40,090 bases of DNA from Gemmatimonadota bacterium (GCA_017889745.1 JAGGAG010000003.1:1-40090), one strand, 5' to 3'; counted from the first letter of the stretch, positions 29,594-37,452 are shown. Made by a program: numbers and translations. The notes: generated by a model from the letters alone, not told the origin.

Positions 29594-31341
29594 CAGTCGC
29601 GTCCCTTCGAGGCGAACGCGAGGAATCCGTCGAGGTCGCGTGCGTTGAGCACGTCGTCCGGCCCGAGCCCGCCCTTCCGCGCGATGCCGACGCCGAAGTC
29701 CGCGTAGCCGATGCCCGCGATGTTGTGCGCGTCCGCCCCGATCGACAGCGGTGCGCCGGCGGCCTTCACCGCGGGCAGCACTCGCCAGTCGAGGTCGAGC
29801 CGGTGCGGATCGGCGTTGATCTCGAGCGCCACCCCGCGCGCGGCGGCCCGCTCGATGACCGCGTCCATGTCGAGCTGGTATGGGTCGCGCGACAGCAGCA
29901 GGCGTCCCGTGGGATGCCCGAGGATGGTGAGGCGCGGGTCGTCGAGGGCGCGCAGCACCCGGGCGGTCATCTGCTCCGCGTTCATGTTGAAGCGGCTGTG
30001 CACCGACCCGATGACGAAATCGAGGCGCTCGAGCACCGGTGCCGGATAGTCGAGCGCGCCGTCCTGGAGGATGTCGGCCTCGACACCCTTGAGGACGTGC
30101 ACGCCGTCGAGGCGCGCGTTCACGGCGTCGATCTCGCCCCATTGCCGCTCGAGGTCGGCCGCCTGGAGCCCGCCCGCATAGGCGGCCGACTGACTGTGAT
30201 CCGTGATGCCGACGTAGCGGTAGCCCTGTTCGCGACAGGCGATCGCCAGCTGCTCCACGGTGTTGGTCCCGTCGCTGTAGTTCGTGTGGCAGTGCAGGAA
30301 GCCGAGCAGGTCGTCGCGCTCCAGCAGGCGGGGCAGCGCCCCGCGGGCCGCCAGCGCGATCTCGTCGCGACCCTCGCGCAACTCCGGCGGTACGAGCTGC
30401 AGTCCCAGCGCCGCGTAGAGCGTCGCCTCGTCGGGCGTGGGCACGAACTCGCTGCCGCGCCACAGGGCGGCGCCGCTGAGCGCGTATCCGAGGCTGGCGG
30501 CATGCGCCGAGAGCTGCCGCAGGTGTGCCTCGCTGCCCGTGGCGTGCAGCAGCACCGCACCGAGGTTCACCGGCGTCGTGACGATGACCTGGGCCGCGCT
30601 GCCGCCGGCGAACCGGAGCGTCACGCGGCGCTCGTCCTGGCCGGCGAACTCGCTCACCCCCGGCAGCTCGCTCAGGAGGCCGAAGATCTCCCCGGGGAGT
30701 GCTTCGCTCGTGAGCACGATCACGACGTCGCGAACAACTTCCATGCGCCGCCGCACGTCGCCTGCCACGATCGCCTGCCGCACCCCCTTGAGCTGGCCCA
30801 GTGCCGCTCGCAGGGCACCCGCTTCCTCGGCCGCGTGATGCGACAGGCGCCAGGCACTCGCCCGCCGCAGGAAGCGTATTCCCTTGAGGATGTTCTCCGC
30901 CGTCTTCTGCCCGAAGCGCGGCAGCTTCGCGAGGCTGCCATCGAGCGCGGCCTCCTCCAGTTCCGCTACCGAATCGACCCTGAGCGTCTCGTGGATGAGC
31001 CGGACCTTGGCCACGCCGAGCCCGGGAATCTGGAGCATGTCGACAAGGCCGGGCGGCACTTGGTCGCGCAGTTCCTCGAGGAGCGAGGCGCGCCCGGTCG
31101 TCACCACCTCAAGCACGATCTGCAGCGTCGCGGGCCCGATGCCCTTGGTCGCGGCGAGGGTGCCGTCGGCCAGTGCCGGCGCGAGTTCGCCCGGCAGCCC
31201 CGCGATCGTCTTCGACGCGGTGCGGAAGGCCCGGATCCGGAAGGGGTTTTCGCCCTTGAGTTCGAGGAAGGACGCGATCTGCTCGAGCACCTGCGCGGCG
31301 CTTTTCTTGTCGACGTGGGAGAGCGGGCCGGGTGTGGTCAT
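29593..31341 (-). CDS. PolX-like protein with degenerate polymerase site and intact PHP nuclease domain
   Basis: A 582-residue protein with the domain order of bacterial PolX. It has an N-terminal 8-kDa-like domain (EQIASFLELKGENPFRIRAF), two helix-hairpin-helix segments (LAATKGIGPATLQ; LQIPGLGVAKVRL), a polymerase-palm region at about 180-270, and a PHP phosphoesterase from about 348. The PHP metal ligands are all present: HCHTNYSDG, GITDHSQS, SVHSRF, GHPTGR, EINADPHRLDLDW and GADAHN. In the palm, AGDVRRRMEVVRDVVIVL lacks the second Asp of the D-x-D pair, and QVIVTTPVNL lacks the third carboxylate. I therefore expect a nuclease or structural repair protein, not an active polymerase. ATGA-coupled to the gene before, TGATG-coupled to nth. 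Confidence 0.93.
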   Translation of the reverse strand: MTTPGPLSHVDKKSAAQVLEQIASFLELKGENPFRIRAFRTASKTIAGLPGELAPALADGTLAATKGIGPATLQIVLEVVTTGRASLLEELRDQVPPGLVDMLQIPGLGVAKVRLIHETLRVDSVAELEEAALDGSLAKLPRFGQKTAENILKGIRFLRRASAWRLSHHAAEEAGALRAALGQLKGVRQAIVAGDVRRRMEVVRDVVIVLTSEALPGEIFGLLSELPGVSEFAGQDERRVTLRFAGGSAAQVIVTTPVNLGAVLLHATGSEAHLRQLSAHAASLGYALSGAALWRGSEFVPTPDEATLYAALGLQLVPPELREGRDEIALAARGALPRLLERDDLLGFLHCHTNYSDGTNTVEQLAIACREQGYRYVGITDHSQSAAYAGGLQAADLERQWGEIDAVNARLDGVHVLKGVEADILQDGALDYPAPVLERLDFVIGSVHSRFNMNAEQMTARVLRALDDPRLTILGHPTGRLLLSRDPYQLDMDAVIERAAARGVALEINADPHRLDLDWRVLPAVKAAGAPLSIGADAHNIAGIGYADFGVGIARKGGLGPDDVLNARDLDGFLAFASKGRD

Positions 31342-32009
31342 GCCCGGAGCGCTGCCGCGGTGCCTGGATGCTGCTCGAGCGCCTGCGAACGCCAGCCGAG
31401 CTCGATCAGTTCCGCCGCGCCGGCGATCGAGTAGAGGCCGGCAGCCGCCCCGCCGGGCAGCACACTGCTGAACGGAGCGGAGTCGAGTCGTGCCGGCCCG
31501 GGCAGGCGCGGACCGGTCGCCTCGACGACGGTGAAGCCGTCGCGATCGGCATGAATGCCCAGCACGCCGAGCACGCGCAGGTCGCCCGCGGGAGCGTGGT
31601 GGACGAAGATGCCGTCGAGCGGCTCGTGCGCCGCGCCTTCGAGGGCCTGCGCCCAGACCCGGCGCTCGGGAAGCTGCAGGTACCAGGCGAGCGCGTCATC
31701 GTTCAGGTCAGGGGGCAGTTCGGTGCTCAGCAGCAGTTCCAGCCCCGCCCGGTCCAGCGACCGCACGCTCCGCGCGCCGGCCCAGAACAGGTACGCGTGG
31801 TGGACCAGCGCCGCGAGCTGGTCCATGCCCTCGCCGACGCCGCCCTCGGGCCGCAGGTCGCGGATCAGCGAGGCGCTCTCGCGAACCATGAGGAAGGCAT
31901 CCCGGTCGCGCGGGTCGCGCCCGGTCCTGGCCAGGGCGTCGCGGATGGCCGGGAAGCGGTCGTCGGCGAGGGGATCGAACACGAGGTCGGACGGGGTGGG
32001 GCGGGACAC
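31338..32009 (-). CDS. Hypothetical protein (223 aa)
   Basis: I do not recognise this family. The product is a soluble protein beginning MSRPTPSDLVFDPLADDRF with a Trp/Tyr-containing helical core (LAALVHHAYLFWAGARSV) and a beta-rich C-terminal half (GIFVHHAPAGDLRVLGVLG). It has no signal peptide or membrane helix. It starts at GTG 32009 with TATCTT 6 nt upstream, and it ends by overlapping the polX ATG (ATGA), so it is coupled to DNA repair genes. Codon use and composition match the neighbours. Confidence 0.75.
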   Translation of the reverse strand: MSRPTPSDLVFDPLADDRFPAIRDALARTGRDPRDRDAFLMVRESASLIRDLRPEGGVGEGMDQLAALVHHAYLFWAGARSVRSLDRAGLELLLSTELPPDLNDDALAWYLQLPERRVWAQALEGAAHEPLDGIFVHHAPAGDLRVLGVLGIHADRDGFTVVEATGPRLPGPARLDSAPFSSVLPGGAAAGLYSIAGAAELIELGWRSQALEQHPGTAAALRA

Positions 32010-32015
32010 GAGTCA

Positions 32016-32021
32016 AAGATA
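32016..32021 (-). promoter_or_regulatory. Candidate -10 box giving a leaderless start
   Basis: TATCTT (four of six) lies 6 nt before the GTG at 32009. The hexamer 17 bp upstream (CGCCGG) is not a -35 match, so this may be only an internal promoter candidate within the operon. The same TATCTT box precedes the M42 peptidase gene. Confidence 0.3.
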
Positions 32022-32025
32022 GGCG

Positions 32026-32820
32026 TCAGGTGAGAAACCCGGCGACCGCCTCACGGAACGCCTCCGGCTGCTCGACGTGAGGGCAATGCCCGCACGGCGA
32101 CAGCAGGTGCCACTCGGCACGGAGCAGCCGCGCGGCCTCCTCGGCCGCCCAGGCGGGGATCACGTCTTCCTTGCCGTGCAGCACCAGCGCGGGGACATCG
32201 AGCTCCGCGAGTCGCGGCCGGAGGTCGTAGTCGCCGAGGCTCGCCCAGACTTCCTGCTGCGTCCGCGCGATGATGCGGAATGCGGTGAGCTTCCGCACCA
32301 ATGTCGGATCGACGAAATACGGCACCACCGAGAGCTCGAACAGCCGGCGCTGGTAGGCGTCGGGGTCGCGCTCGCGGAGCCCGCTGTCGCGCAGGGCGGC
32401 GCGCTCCGCCTGGAGTGCCGGGCTCATGTTGCGGGCGGAAAACGTGGCCTCGAATTCCTGTCGCGCCGCGCGCCAGGCCGGCGCCGGCGACACGAGCGCG
32501 AGGCGCGCCACCCGCTCGGGGTGCTCGGTGGCATACAGCATGGCAAGGAGCCCGCCCCAGGAGTAGCCGCAGATCGTCAACTGTTCGAGGCCCCACGCCT
32601 CGCGGAGCGCGTCGAGGTCGGCGACCTGCTCGCGCCAGCCCACCGGCGTGCCGCTCGGCACCGGCGACTGGCCGCCCCCGCGCTGGTCGTAGTAGATGAG
32701 GGTGCGGCCTGTGGCGAGGAGATCAAAGCCGGGGCGGAGGTAGTCGTGGCTCGCGCCTGGGCCGCCGTGCAGCATCACTACCGGTGGTCCCTCACCGACG
32801 CGGCGCTCGAAGAGCGGCAC
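32026..32820 (-). CDS. Alpha/beta hydrolase, proline iminopeptidase-like
   Basis: A 264-residue alpha/beta-hydrolase. HGGPGASHDYL is the oxyanion-hole motif typical of proline iminopeptidases, GYSWGG holds the nucleophile Ser, and DVPALVLHGKEDVIP and SPCGHCPHVEQP hold the Asp and His of the triad. It may release N-terminal proline or hydrolyse a small ester or lactone; the fold alone does not decide. GTG 32820 (MPLFERR) is the ORF-track start. In the same frame CTG 32844 overlaps the stop of the upstream GAF gene as CTGA and would add TTRVVRGV, completing the first beta strand. It is followed by the 223-aa gene after 16 bp. Confidence 0.92.
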   Translation of the reverse strand: MPLFERRVGEGPPVVMLHGGPGASHDYLRPGFDLLATGRTLIYYDQRGGGQSPVPSGTPVGWREQVADLDALREAWGLEQLTICGYSWGGLLAMLYATEHPERVARLALVSPAPAWRAARQEFEATFSARNMSPALQAERAALRDSGLRERDPDAYQRRLFELSVVPYFVDPTLVRKLTAFRIIARTQQEVWASLGDYDLRPRLAELDVPALVLHGKEDVIPAWAAEEAARLLRAEWHLLSPCGHCPHVEQPEAFREAVAGFLT

Positions 32821-32840
32821 GCCGCGGACGACGCGCGTGG

Positions 32841-33296
32841 TCAGAGGAGCACGGCCAGCGCGTCGGCCACCTGCTTCACCGCCGCCTGTTCGTCGGCGGT
32901 GAACGGATCGGGCGCATCACTGTCCACGTCGATCTGGCCGAGGATCACGCTGCCGCGGCGGATCAGCACCACGAGCTCGGAGCGTGTCCACACGTTGCAC
33001 GCGATGTAGTTCTCCCGCGCGCGCACGTCAGGCACGTTCTGGTCGGAGGCCGTCGCCACCGCGGTACCGCAGACGCCCTGGCCCACCGCGATGCGGGTGT
33101 GCTCCGTGTCGCGACCGGCAAATGCCTCCAGTACCAGTTCCTCGCCATGGAGCATGTACATGTACACCGACGTGTACGGGCTGCCCGCCGCCTGAATCCG
33201 CTCCGCGGCCAGCCGGAGCATCGTCCCGCGATCGACCTGGCGGGTGAATGCGCCGCGCAGCGCGGCCACGATCGGCTCGGGCTTGAGCACCGCCAT
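32841..33296 (-). CDS. GAF-domain protein, free methionine-(R)-sulfoxide reductase-like
   Basis: A 151-residue single GAF domain. The motif VGQGVCGTAVATASDQNV with C76, then ENYIACNVWTRSELVVLI with C100, matches the two Cys of free Met-R-sulfoxide reductase (the GVCG and HIAC positions). A third Cys found in many of these enzymes (before RI in VAC-RI) is replaced here (EHTRI). The expected role is reduction of free methionine-R-oxide, linked to oxidative stress defence. A non-enzymatic sensing GAF domain is the alternative. Its ATG overlaps the M28 peptidase stop (TGATG). Confidence 0.85.
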   Translation of the reverse strand: MAVLKPEPIVAALRGAFTRQVDRGTMLRLAAERIQAAGSPYTSVYMYMLHGEELVLEAFAGRDTEHTRIAVGQGVCGTAVATASDQNVPDVRARENYIACNVWTRSELVVLIRRGSVILGQIDVDSDAPDPFTADEQAAVKQVADALAVLL

Positions 33297-34558
33297 CAGG
33301 TCCGCGCGCCCAGCGTGACCGTGACGGTCAGCGGCTTGCCGTCACGCTGCACGGTGATGGGCACGACGTCGCCCGGCTTGTGCGACCGGAGCGCGTCGGT
33401 CATGGCCTGCAGGTCGTTGACCTGCATGTCGCCAATGCGGGTGATGATGTCATCCCGCTGAAGTCCGGCCTTCTCCGCCGGGCTGCCGGGGCGGACGCCG
33501 CTGAGCTTCACACCGGTCACGTCACCCGCCATGTCGGGGACAGTACCGAGATAGGCGCCATAGCCCGGCGTCTGCGCCTGTCCCGCCGCGACCTGCGCAT
33601 GGGGCGGCTGGTCCACAAAGGTCAGCTGCGTCGGACGGTCGCCGAGTTCCCGCAGCAGCGCCGCGGCGAAATCCGACACCTTGAGCATCCCGGCCACGTT
33701 GATCTTCTGCCAGTCGTCGGTGGTGCGGTGATAGTCCTCGTGGAGGTCGGTGAAGAAGTGCAGCACCGGCTTCTTCACGGCGTAGAACGCCGACTGGTCG
33801 CTCGGGCCATAGCCGTCCCCGCGCATCTTGAGGTCGAAGCCGAACGACTTGTTGAGCGAGTCGAGGAGCGGCGTGAACTGGGTCGCGGTCTCGGTGCCGT
33901 AGATGATCAGCTTGTCGTTCCGCAGCCGGCCCACCATGTCGAAGTTGATCATCGCCATGGTCTTGGCGAGCGGCACCGCGGGTTGGCGCACGTAGTAGGC
34001 GGAGCCGAGCAGGCCGAGTTCCTCGCCGCTGAACGCCACGAACACGATCGTGCGCGCCGGTGGATTGAGGGCCATGCGCTGCGCGAGATTGATGATCGTC
34101 GCCACGCCCGACGCGTTGTCGTCTGCTCCGTTGTGTGGCTTGCCCGTGCTGTCAGGGTCGAGGGCACCGAAGGCGCCCCCGCCGAGGTGGTCGTAGTGCG
34201 CGCCCACGACGATGACTTGCTCGCGCAGGACCGGATCGGTGCCGGGCAGCAGGCCGACGACGTTGCGGCCCACGCCTCCGGCCGTCGCGACCTTCTGCGC
34301 TGCCCCGCCCTCCACCTTGAACTCCTGGAACCATCCGCCGGCGGGCGCCTGCAGGCCCACCTGCTTGAAGCGCTGCTGGATGTAGGCCGCGGCCGTGTCG
34401 GCGTCGGGCGTGCCGGTAAACCGGCCCTCGAGGCGGTCGTCCGACAGGAACTTGATGTCGTCGAGCATGCGGGGCAGTTCGACGGCGGCACTCTGCGAGA
34501 GCGCCACCGAGGGAAGCGCGGCGAGGACGAACAGGCTGCGTACAAACACTCGGAGCAC
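33296..34558 (-). CDS. Secreted M28-family zinc aminopeptidase with C-terminal PDZ domain
   Basis: A 420-residue exported enzyme. The signal peptide is RVFVRSLFVLAALPSVALSQS. The M28 metal ligands are visible: VGAHYDHLGG, HNGADDNASGVATI, FSGEELGLLGS, INFDMVGR and DLHEDYHRTTDDW. A PDZ domain occupies the last ~95 residues (GVRPGSPAEKAGLQRDDIITRIGD), as in some M28 proteins that bind protein termini. The start is GTG 34558, preceded by AAAGGG; GTG 34549 is possible and the ORF-track ATG at 34648 would place 30 residues before the signal peptide. First gene of the long minus-strand run. Confidence 0.92.
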   Translation of the reverse strand: MLRVFVRSLFVLAALPSVALSQSAAVELPRMLDDIKFLSDDRLEGRFTGTPDADTAAAYIQQRFKQVGLQAPAGGWFQEFKVEGGAAQKVATAGGVGRNVVGLLPGTDPVLREQVIVVGAHYDHLGGGAFGALDPDSTGKPHNGADDNASGVATIINLAQRMALNPPARTIVFVAFSGEELGLLGSAYYVRQPAVPLAKTMAMINFDMVGRLRNDKLIIYGTETATQFTPLLDSLNKSFGFDLKMRGDGYGPSDQSAFYAVKKPVLHFFTDLHEDYHRTTDDWQKINVAGMLKVSDFAAALLRELGDRPTQLTFVDQPPHAQVAAGQAQTPGYGAYLGTVPDMAGDVTGVKLSGVRPGSPAEKAGLQRDDIITRIGDMQVNDLQAMTDALRSHKPGDVVPITVQRDGKPLTVTVTLGART

Positions 34559-34660
34559 TGGAGACCCTTTCAGGGGAAGGACCAATGTTAGTGCCCCGCG
34601 GGGCCGGGTCTCAACCGGGAATCCGCGGATGGCAAGCGCCTTGCACATCCAGCCGGTCTG

Positions 34661-34698
34661 GACCGGGTGGAGTCACCCGGTCAGGTTACCCGATAACC
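34661..34698. promoter_or_regulatory. Two adjacent hairpins in a divergent promoter region
   Basis: GACCGGGTG/CACCCGGTC forms a perfect 9-bp stem with a 4-nt loop at 34661-34682, followed at 34684-34698 by GGTTA-CCCGA-TAACC. They lie between the divergent M28 and HEAT-repeat genes, so they may be an operator or structured leader. The arms GACCGGGT and ACCCGGTC are identical to those of the hairpin at 17579-17599. Confidence 0.45.
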
Positions 34699-34702
34699 TA
34701 TT

Positions 34703-34774
34703 GTGGTGCAATGTCTTAACTGGACATTGGAGGCACTGCAAGAACTGTCGTCAACGAAAGCAGCCCTGCTGTGA
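34703..34774 (+). CDS. Candidate 23-residue upstream ORF coupled to the HEAT gene
   Basis: A short frame from tandem GTG codons (34703, 34706) ends at TGA 34774, which overlaps the GTG start of the HEAT-repeat gene as GTGA. The peptide has the look of an amphipathic helix (LNWTLEALQELSSTKAALL). It has no clear Shine-Dalgarno sequence, although the HEAT gene itself lacks one too. Translational coupling is therefore plausible. Confidence 0.35.
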   Translation: MVQCLNWTLEALQELSSTKAALL

Positions 34775-36291
34775 CCGGTGCGCTGATGAGTCAACCTGCG
34801 GCGGCGATTGCATCGACGTTGAGCTCCGTGCTCGCGCTGCTGCGTGCCCAGCCCCCGCGCCGCGAGGACCAGGCCCGGGCCTTCAAGGCGTTCCTCGTCG
34901 CCTTGGGGGACAGCCCGCTCGAGCTCCGGGTCACGGAGTCGGGCCTCGATCTGGGCGGTCTGTCGGTGACCACGGATCTCCCTGGCGTGGGCGAACTGGC
35001 GGCGCACCTCCGGGGTCACGGCATCGCGTCGGTTCGGCTGCCCGGCGGGCTCGCGCCAGCGGCCATGCTCTCGGTACTCCGGGCACTGTCGTCACCGGTG
35101 GGGCGCTTCGACTCGGTGGAGCATCTCATCACCGACATCGACCCGGAAACCCGGCTCCTCGTGCACATCGGCGCGGCCGGCGAGGAAGGCGGGGAGCCTG
35201 TGGATCAGGCCCAGGGTTTCATTGCGGGCGATGAGATCCTGCATGGCACGGCCATGACTGAGCGGGTCGGCGCGGCGCACAGCTACCGGCACCTGGGCCG
35301 GGTGCCCGGCGAGCAGCGGGACGAGGCGCTGCGCCAGCTCATTGCCGATCCGGCGGGTCCTGAGGCCCCCGGCCGCCTGGAGGCGGTGGTGGCAGGCGTC
35401 GATTCATCGCTCCGCGACGGCGACTACGAGGCGGTGGTCACTGCGGCCGCGGCCGTGGCACGGCTCGCGGGCGAACTCCCCGACGGCGAGCTGCGGCGCA
35501 GCTACCAGATCGCGATCCGGCGGATGCTGCCGTCCAAGGCGGTGGAACACATCGCGAAATTGACGGGGGGACCGAGGCGGCAGGATGCCCTCGAAGTGCT
35601 CAAGCACGCCGGCGCGGATGCCTCCGAGACCCTCCTGCACGAGCTGGTCGAGTCGGAATCGATGGAGCAGCGCCGCGCGCTGTACAACGCGCTGCGCCAG
35701 GTGAACACGGCGTCGCCACTCCTCGGTCGCCTCCTGCTGCACGATGAATGGTTCGTGGTGCGCAACGTCGCGGAGCTCTGCGGCGACCTGCGGGCCGAGG
35801 ACACGATTCCGCAGTTGGCGCGGCACGTGAACCATTCGGACGAACGGGTGCGGCGCGCCGTGGCCGGCGCCCTGGCCAAGATCGGCACCGCGCTCGCGGT
35901 GGAGCCGCTGCGGCAGATGCTCCATGACGCCGCGCCCCAGGTGCGGCTGCAGGCGGTCCAGGGCCTGGACGGAACCCGCTCCCGCGGCCTCGCGATGTCG
36001 CTCGCGCTCGCGGCCGAGGAGGAGACCAACTCCGACGTGCTGCGCGAGCTGCTGCTGGCACTGGGTCGCATCGGCACGCCCGACGCGGTCCAGGCGCTCG
36101 CGCGCGCGGCGGCTCCGGGCCGCCGCCTGTTCAACCGGCGCCCGCTGGCCACCCGCCTCGCTGCGATCGCGGGCCTGCGCGTCGCGGGGAGTCCCCCGGC
36201 GGCCACTGCGCTGCAGGGACTTCTCGGCGATGATGAACAGAGCGTGCGGGACGCAGCGCAGGAAGCGCTGGCGGGAATGAAGAGAGCGTAA
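34771..36291 (+). CDS. HEAT-repeat protein
   Basis: A 506-residue soluble protein. The N-terminal ~190 residues (SSVLALLRAQPPRREDQARA; LELRVTESGLDLGGLSVTTD) form an unrecognised alpha/beta part. From about residue 200 it consists of helical repeats typical of HEAT/PBS-lyase-like modules, for example LARHVNHSDERVRRAVAGAL, MLHDAAPQVRLQAVQGLDG and LLGDDEQSVRDAAQEALAG. HEAT scaffolds mediate protein-protein contacts; no catalytic site is seen. It starts at GTG 34771 (ATG 34786 is possible). It converges on the M42 peptidase gene with a palindrome between. Confidence 0.88.
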   Translation: MTGALMSQPAAAIASTLSSVLALLRAQPPRREDQARAFKAFLVALGDSPLELRVTESGLDLGGLSVTTDLPGVGELAAHLRGHGIASVRLPGGLAPAAMLSVLRALSSPVGRFDSVEHLITDIDPETRLLVHIGAAGEEGGEPVDQAQGFIAGDEILHGTAMTERVGAAHSYRHLGRVPGEQRDEALRQLIADPAGPEAPGRLEAVVAGVDSSLRDGDYEAVVTAAAAVARLAGELPDGELRRSYQIAIRRMLPSKAVEHIAKLTGGPRRQDALEVLKHAGADASETLLHELVESESMEQRRALYNALRQVNTASPLLGRLLLHDEWFVVRNVAELCGDLRAEDTIPQLARHVNHSDERVRRAVAGALAKIGTALAVEPLRQMLHDAAPQVRLQAVQGLDGTRSRGLAMSLALAAEEETNSDVLRELLLALGRIGTPDAVQALARAAAPGRRLFNRRPLATRLAAIAGLRVAGSPPAATALQGLLGDDEQSVRDAAQEALAGMKRA

Positions 36292-36376
36292 ACGGTCAAC
36301 GGTAAACGGTGAACAGGAAAAACGGGGCCCGACATGCGGCCCCGTTTACCGTTGACCGTTCACTGTTCATGCTTCA
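36291..36376. repeat. Large palindrome built from heptameric repeats around a GC-rich stem
   Basis: The left arm contains AACGGTCAACGGTAAACGG (36291-36309) and the right arm its exact 19-bp inverse (36342-36360). The right arm reads as five 7-mers (CCGTTTA, CCGTTGA, CCGTTCA, CTGTTCA, TGCTTCA) that end in the M42 stop codon. Between them AAACGGGGCC/GGCCCCGTTT (36320-36347) makes a 10-bp hairpin with an 8-nt loop, usable as a bidirectional terminator for the two convergent genes. Consensus heptads also occur at 10803-10830. Confidence 0.85.
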
Positions 36377-37444
36377 TCTGGGCACGAAGTCCATCTCCTT
36401 CTTGACCCGCCTGCAGAAGGCCGCCAGCAGCTTCGCGGCGTTCTCGACATCGTCCAGCAGGACCATTTCGTTCGGGCTGTGCATGTAGCGCAGCGGCACC
36501 GACACGAGCCCCGTTGCCACGCCACGGTGGCTGTTGAAGATCGCCTCGGCATCCGTATGGGTGTCGCGCGAAGCGGCCTCGATCGAGTAGGGGATCTTCT
36601 CCGCCTCGGCGGCCTCGATCAGCTGTTCCGCGACCATGCTGCTGAGCGATGCCCCGCGCCCAATCACCGGGCCGCCGCCCAGGCGGTACTCCCCGTGCTT
36701 CCGCTTCTCGAGGCCGGGATAGTCGGTGGCATGCGTCACGTCCACCACGAGGGCCGCGACCGCCTGCAGGTCGGACGCCGAGGTCCTGGCACCGCCACCG
36801 GTGTGAGAGATCTCCTCGCGCGTCGTGGCGACCGCCGTGACCGCCGCCGCCGTGGGGCCGCCCGCCTTGAGCAGGCGGAGTGTCTCGAGTACCACGAAGG
36901 CTCCCACGCGATTGTCGAGGCTCCGGCTCACGAGGCGGCCGTTGGGCATCTCGAGCGGTCCGGCTGCGAGTACGCCAGGGTCGCCCATCCGGACGTGCGT
37001 CTCGGCTTCCGCCCTGCTGGTGGCACCGATGTCGATCCAGAGGTCCTCGATCTTCGACACCTTCTCGCGCTCGTCCTTCTCCATCAGGTGGATCGCCTTC
37101 TTGCCGACCACCCCGACAATGTGGCCCGTGCGGCCCAGCAGCGTCACCCGCTGCCCGACGAAGACCTGCGCATCCCACCCGCCGATCCCGTCGAAACTCA
37201 GATATCCCTGGTCGTCGATGTGGGTGATGATGACGCCGATCTCGTCGATATGACCGGCCAGCATGACTGCGGGCCCGCCGCTCCCCGCCAGGGTCGCGTA
37301 CGAGTTGCCCGCGACGTCGCCGCGGACGGCAGGGGTCAGCTTCCCCGCCTCCACGCGCCAGAGGCGCGCCGGCGCAATTTCGTAGGAGGATGGCCCGGGC
37401 GTGCCGAGCAGTGTCTTGAGGAACTTGAGTGAGGTGTCGTCCAT
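36374..37444 (-). CDS. M42-family glutamyl/leucyl aminopeptidase (TET/FrvX type)
   Basis: A 356-residue cytoplasmic metallo-aminopeptidase. Metal ligands and catalytic residues lie in LAGHIDEIGVIIT, SLDNRVGAFVVLE, TTREEISHTGGGA, VVDVTHATDYPG and SRDTHTDAEAIF. The interleaved PDZ-like insertion (GQRVTLLGRTGHIVGVVGKK) is typical for M42. Such enzymes form dodecameric tetrahedral assemblies that trim peptides released by proteases. ATG 37444 is chosen; the ORF-track start is a TTG at 37453. A promoter CTGACG-N17-TATCTT ends 8 nt before this ATG. Confidence 0.94.
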   Translation of the reverse strand: MDDTSLKFLKTLLGTPGPSSYEIAPARLWRVEAGKLTPAVRGDVAGNSYATLAGSGGPAVMLAGHIDEIGVIITHIDDQGYLSFDGIGGWDAQVFVGQRVTLLGRTGHIVGVVGKKAIHLMEKDEREKVSKIEDLWIDIGATSRAEAETHVRMGDPGVLAAGPLEMPNGRLVSRSLDNRVGAFVVLETLRLLKAGGPTAAAVTAVATTREEISHTGGGARTSASDLQAVAALVVDVTHATDYPGLEKRKHGEYRLGGGPVIGRGASLSSMVAEQLIEAAEAEKIPYSIEAASRDTHTDAEAIFNSHRGVATGLVSVPLRYMHSPNEMVLLDDVENAAKLLAAFCRRVKKEMDFVPR

Positions 37445-37452
37445 GGCCGGCA

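Noticed and set aside
28925-30463. A 512-codon minus-strand ORF suggesting an nth fusion protein
   Set aside because: Only the last 222 codons encode Nth; the N-terminal part lies in another frame inside polX and is Arg/Gly-rich, and a TGATG overlap gives a natural nth start.
29725-31434. A 569-codon plus-strand ORF opposite the PolX-like gene
   Set aside because: It is antisense to a gene with clear PHP and HhH motifs, and its translation shows no domain.
34640-34800. A Cys-rich frame (WRHCKNCRQRKQPCCDRC...) resembling a zinc finger
   Set aside because: It belongs to a shadow ORF that starts within the M28 gene on the opposite strand and continues out of frame into the HEAT gene; no start or ribosome site supports it.
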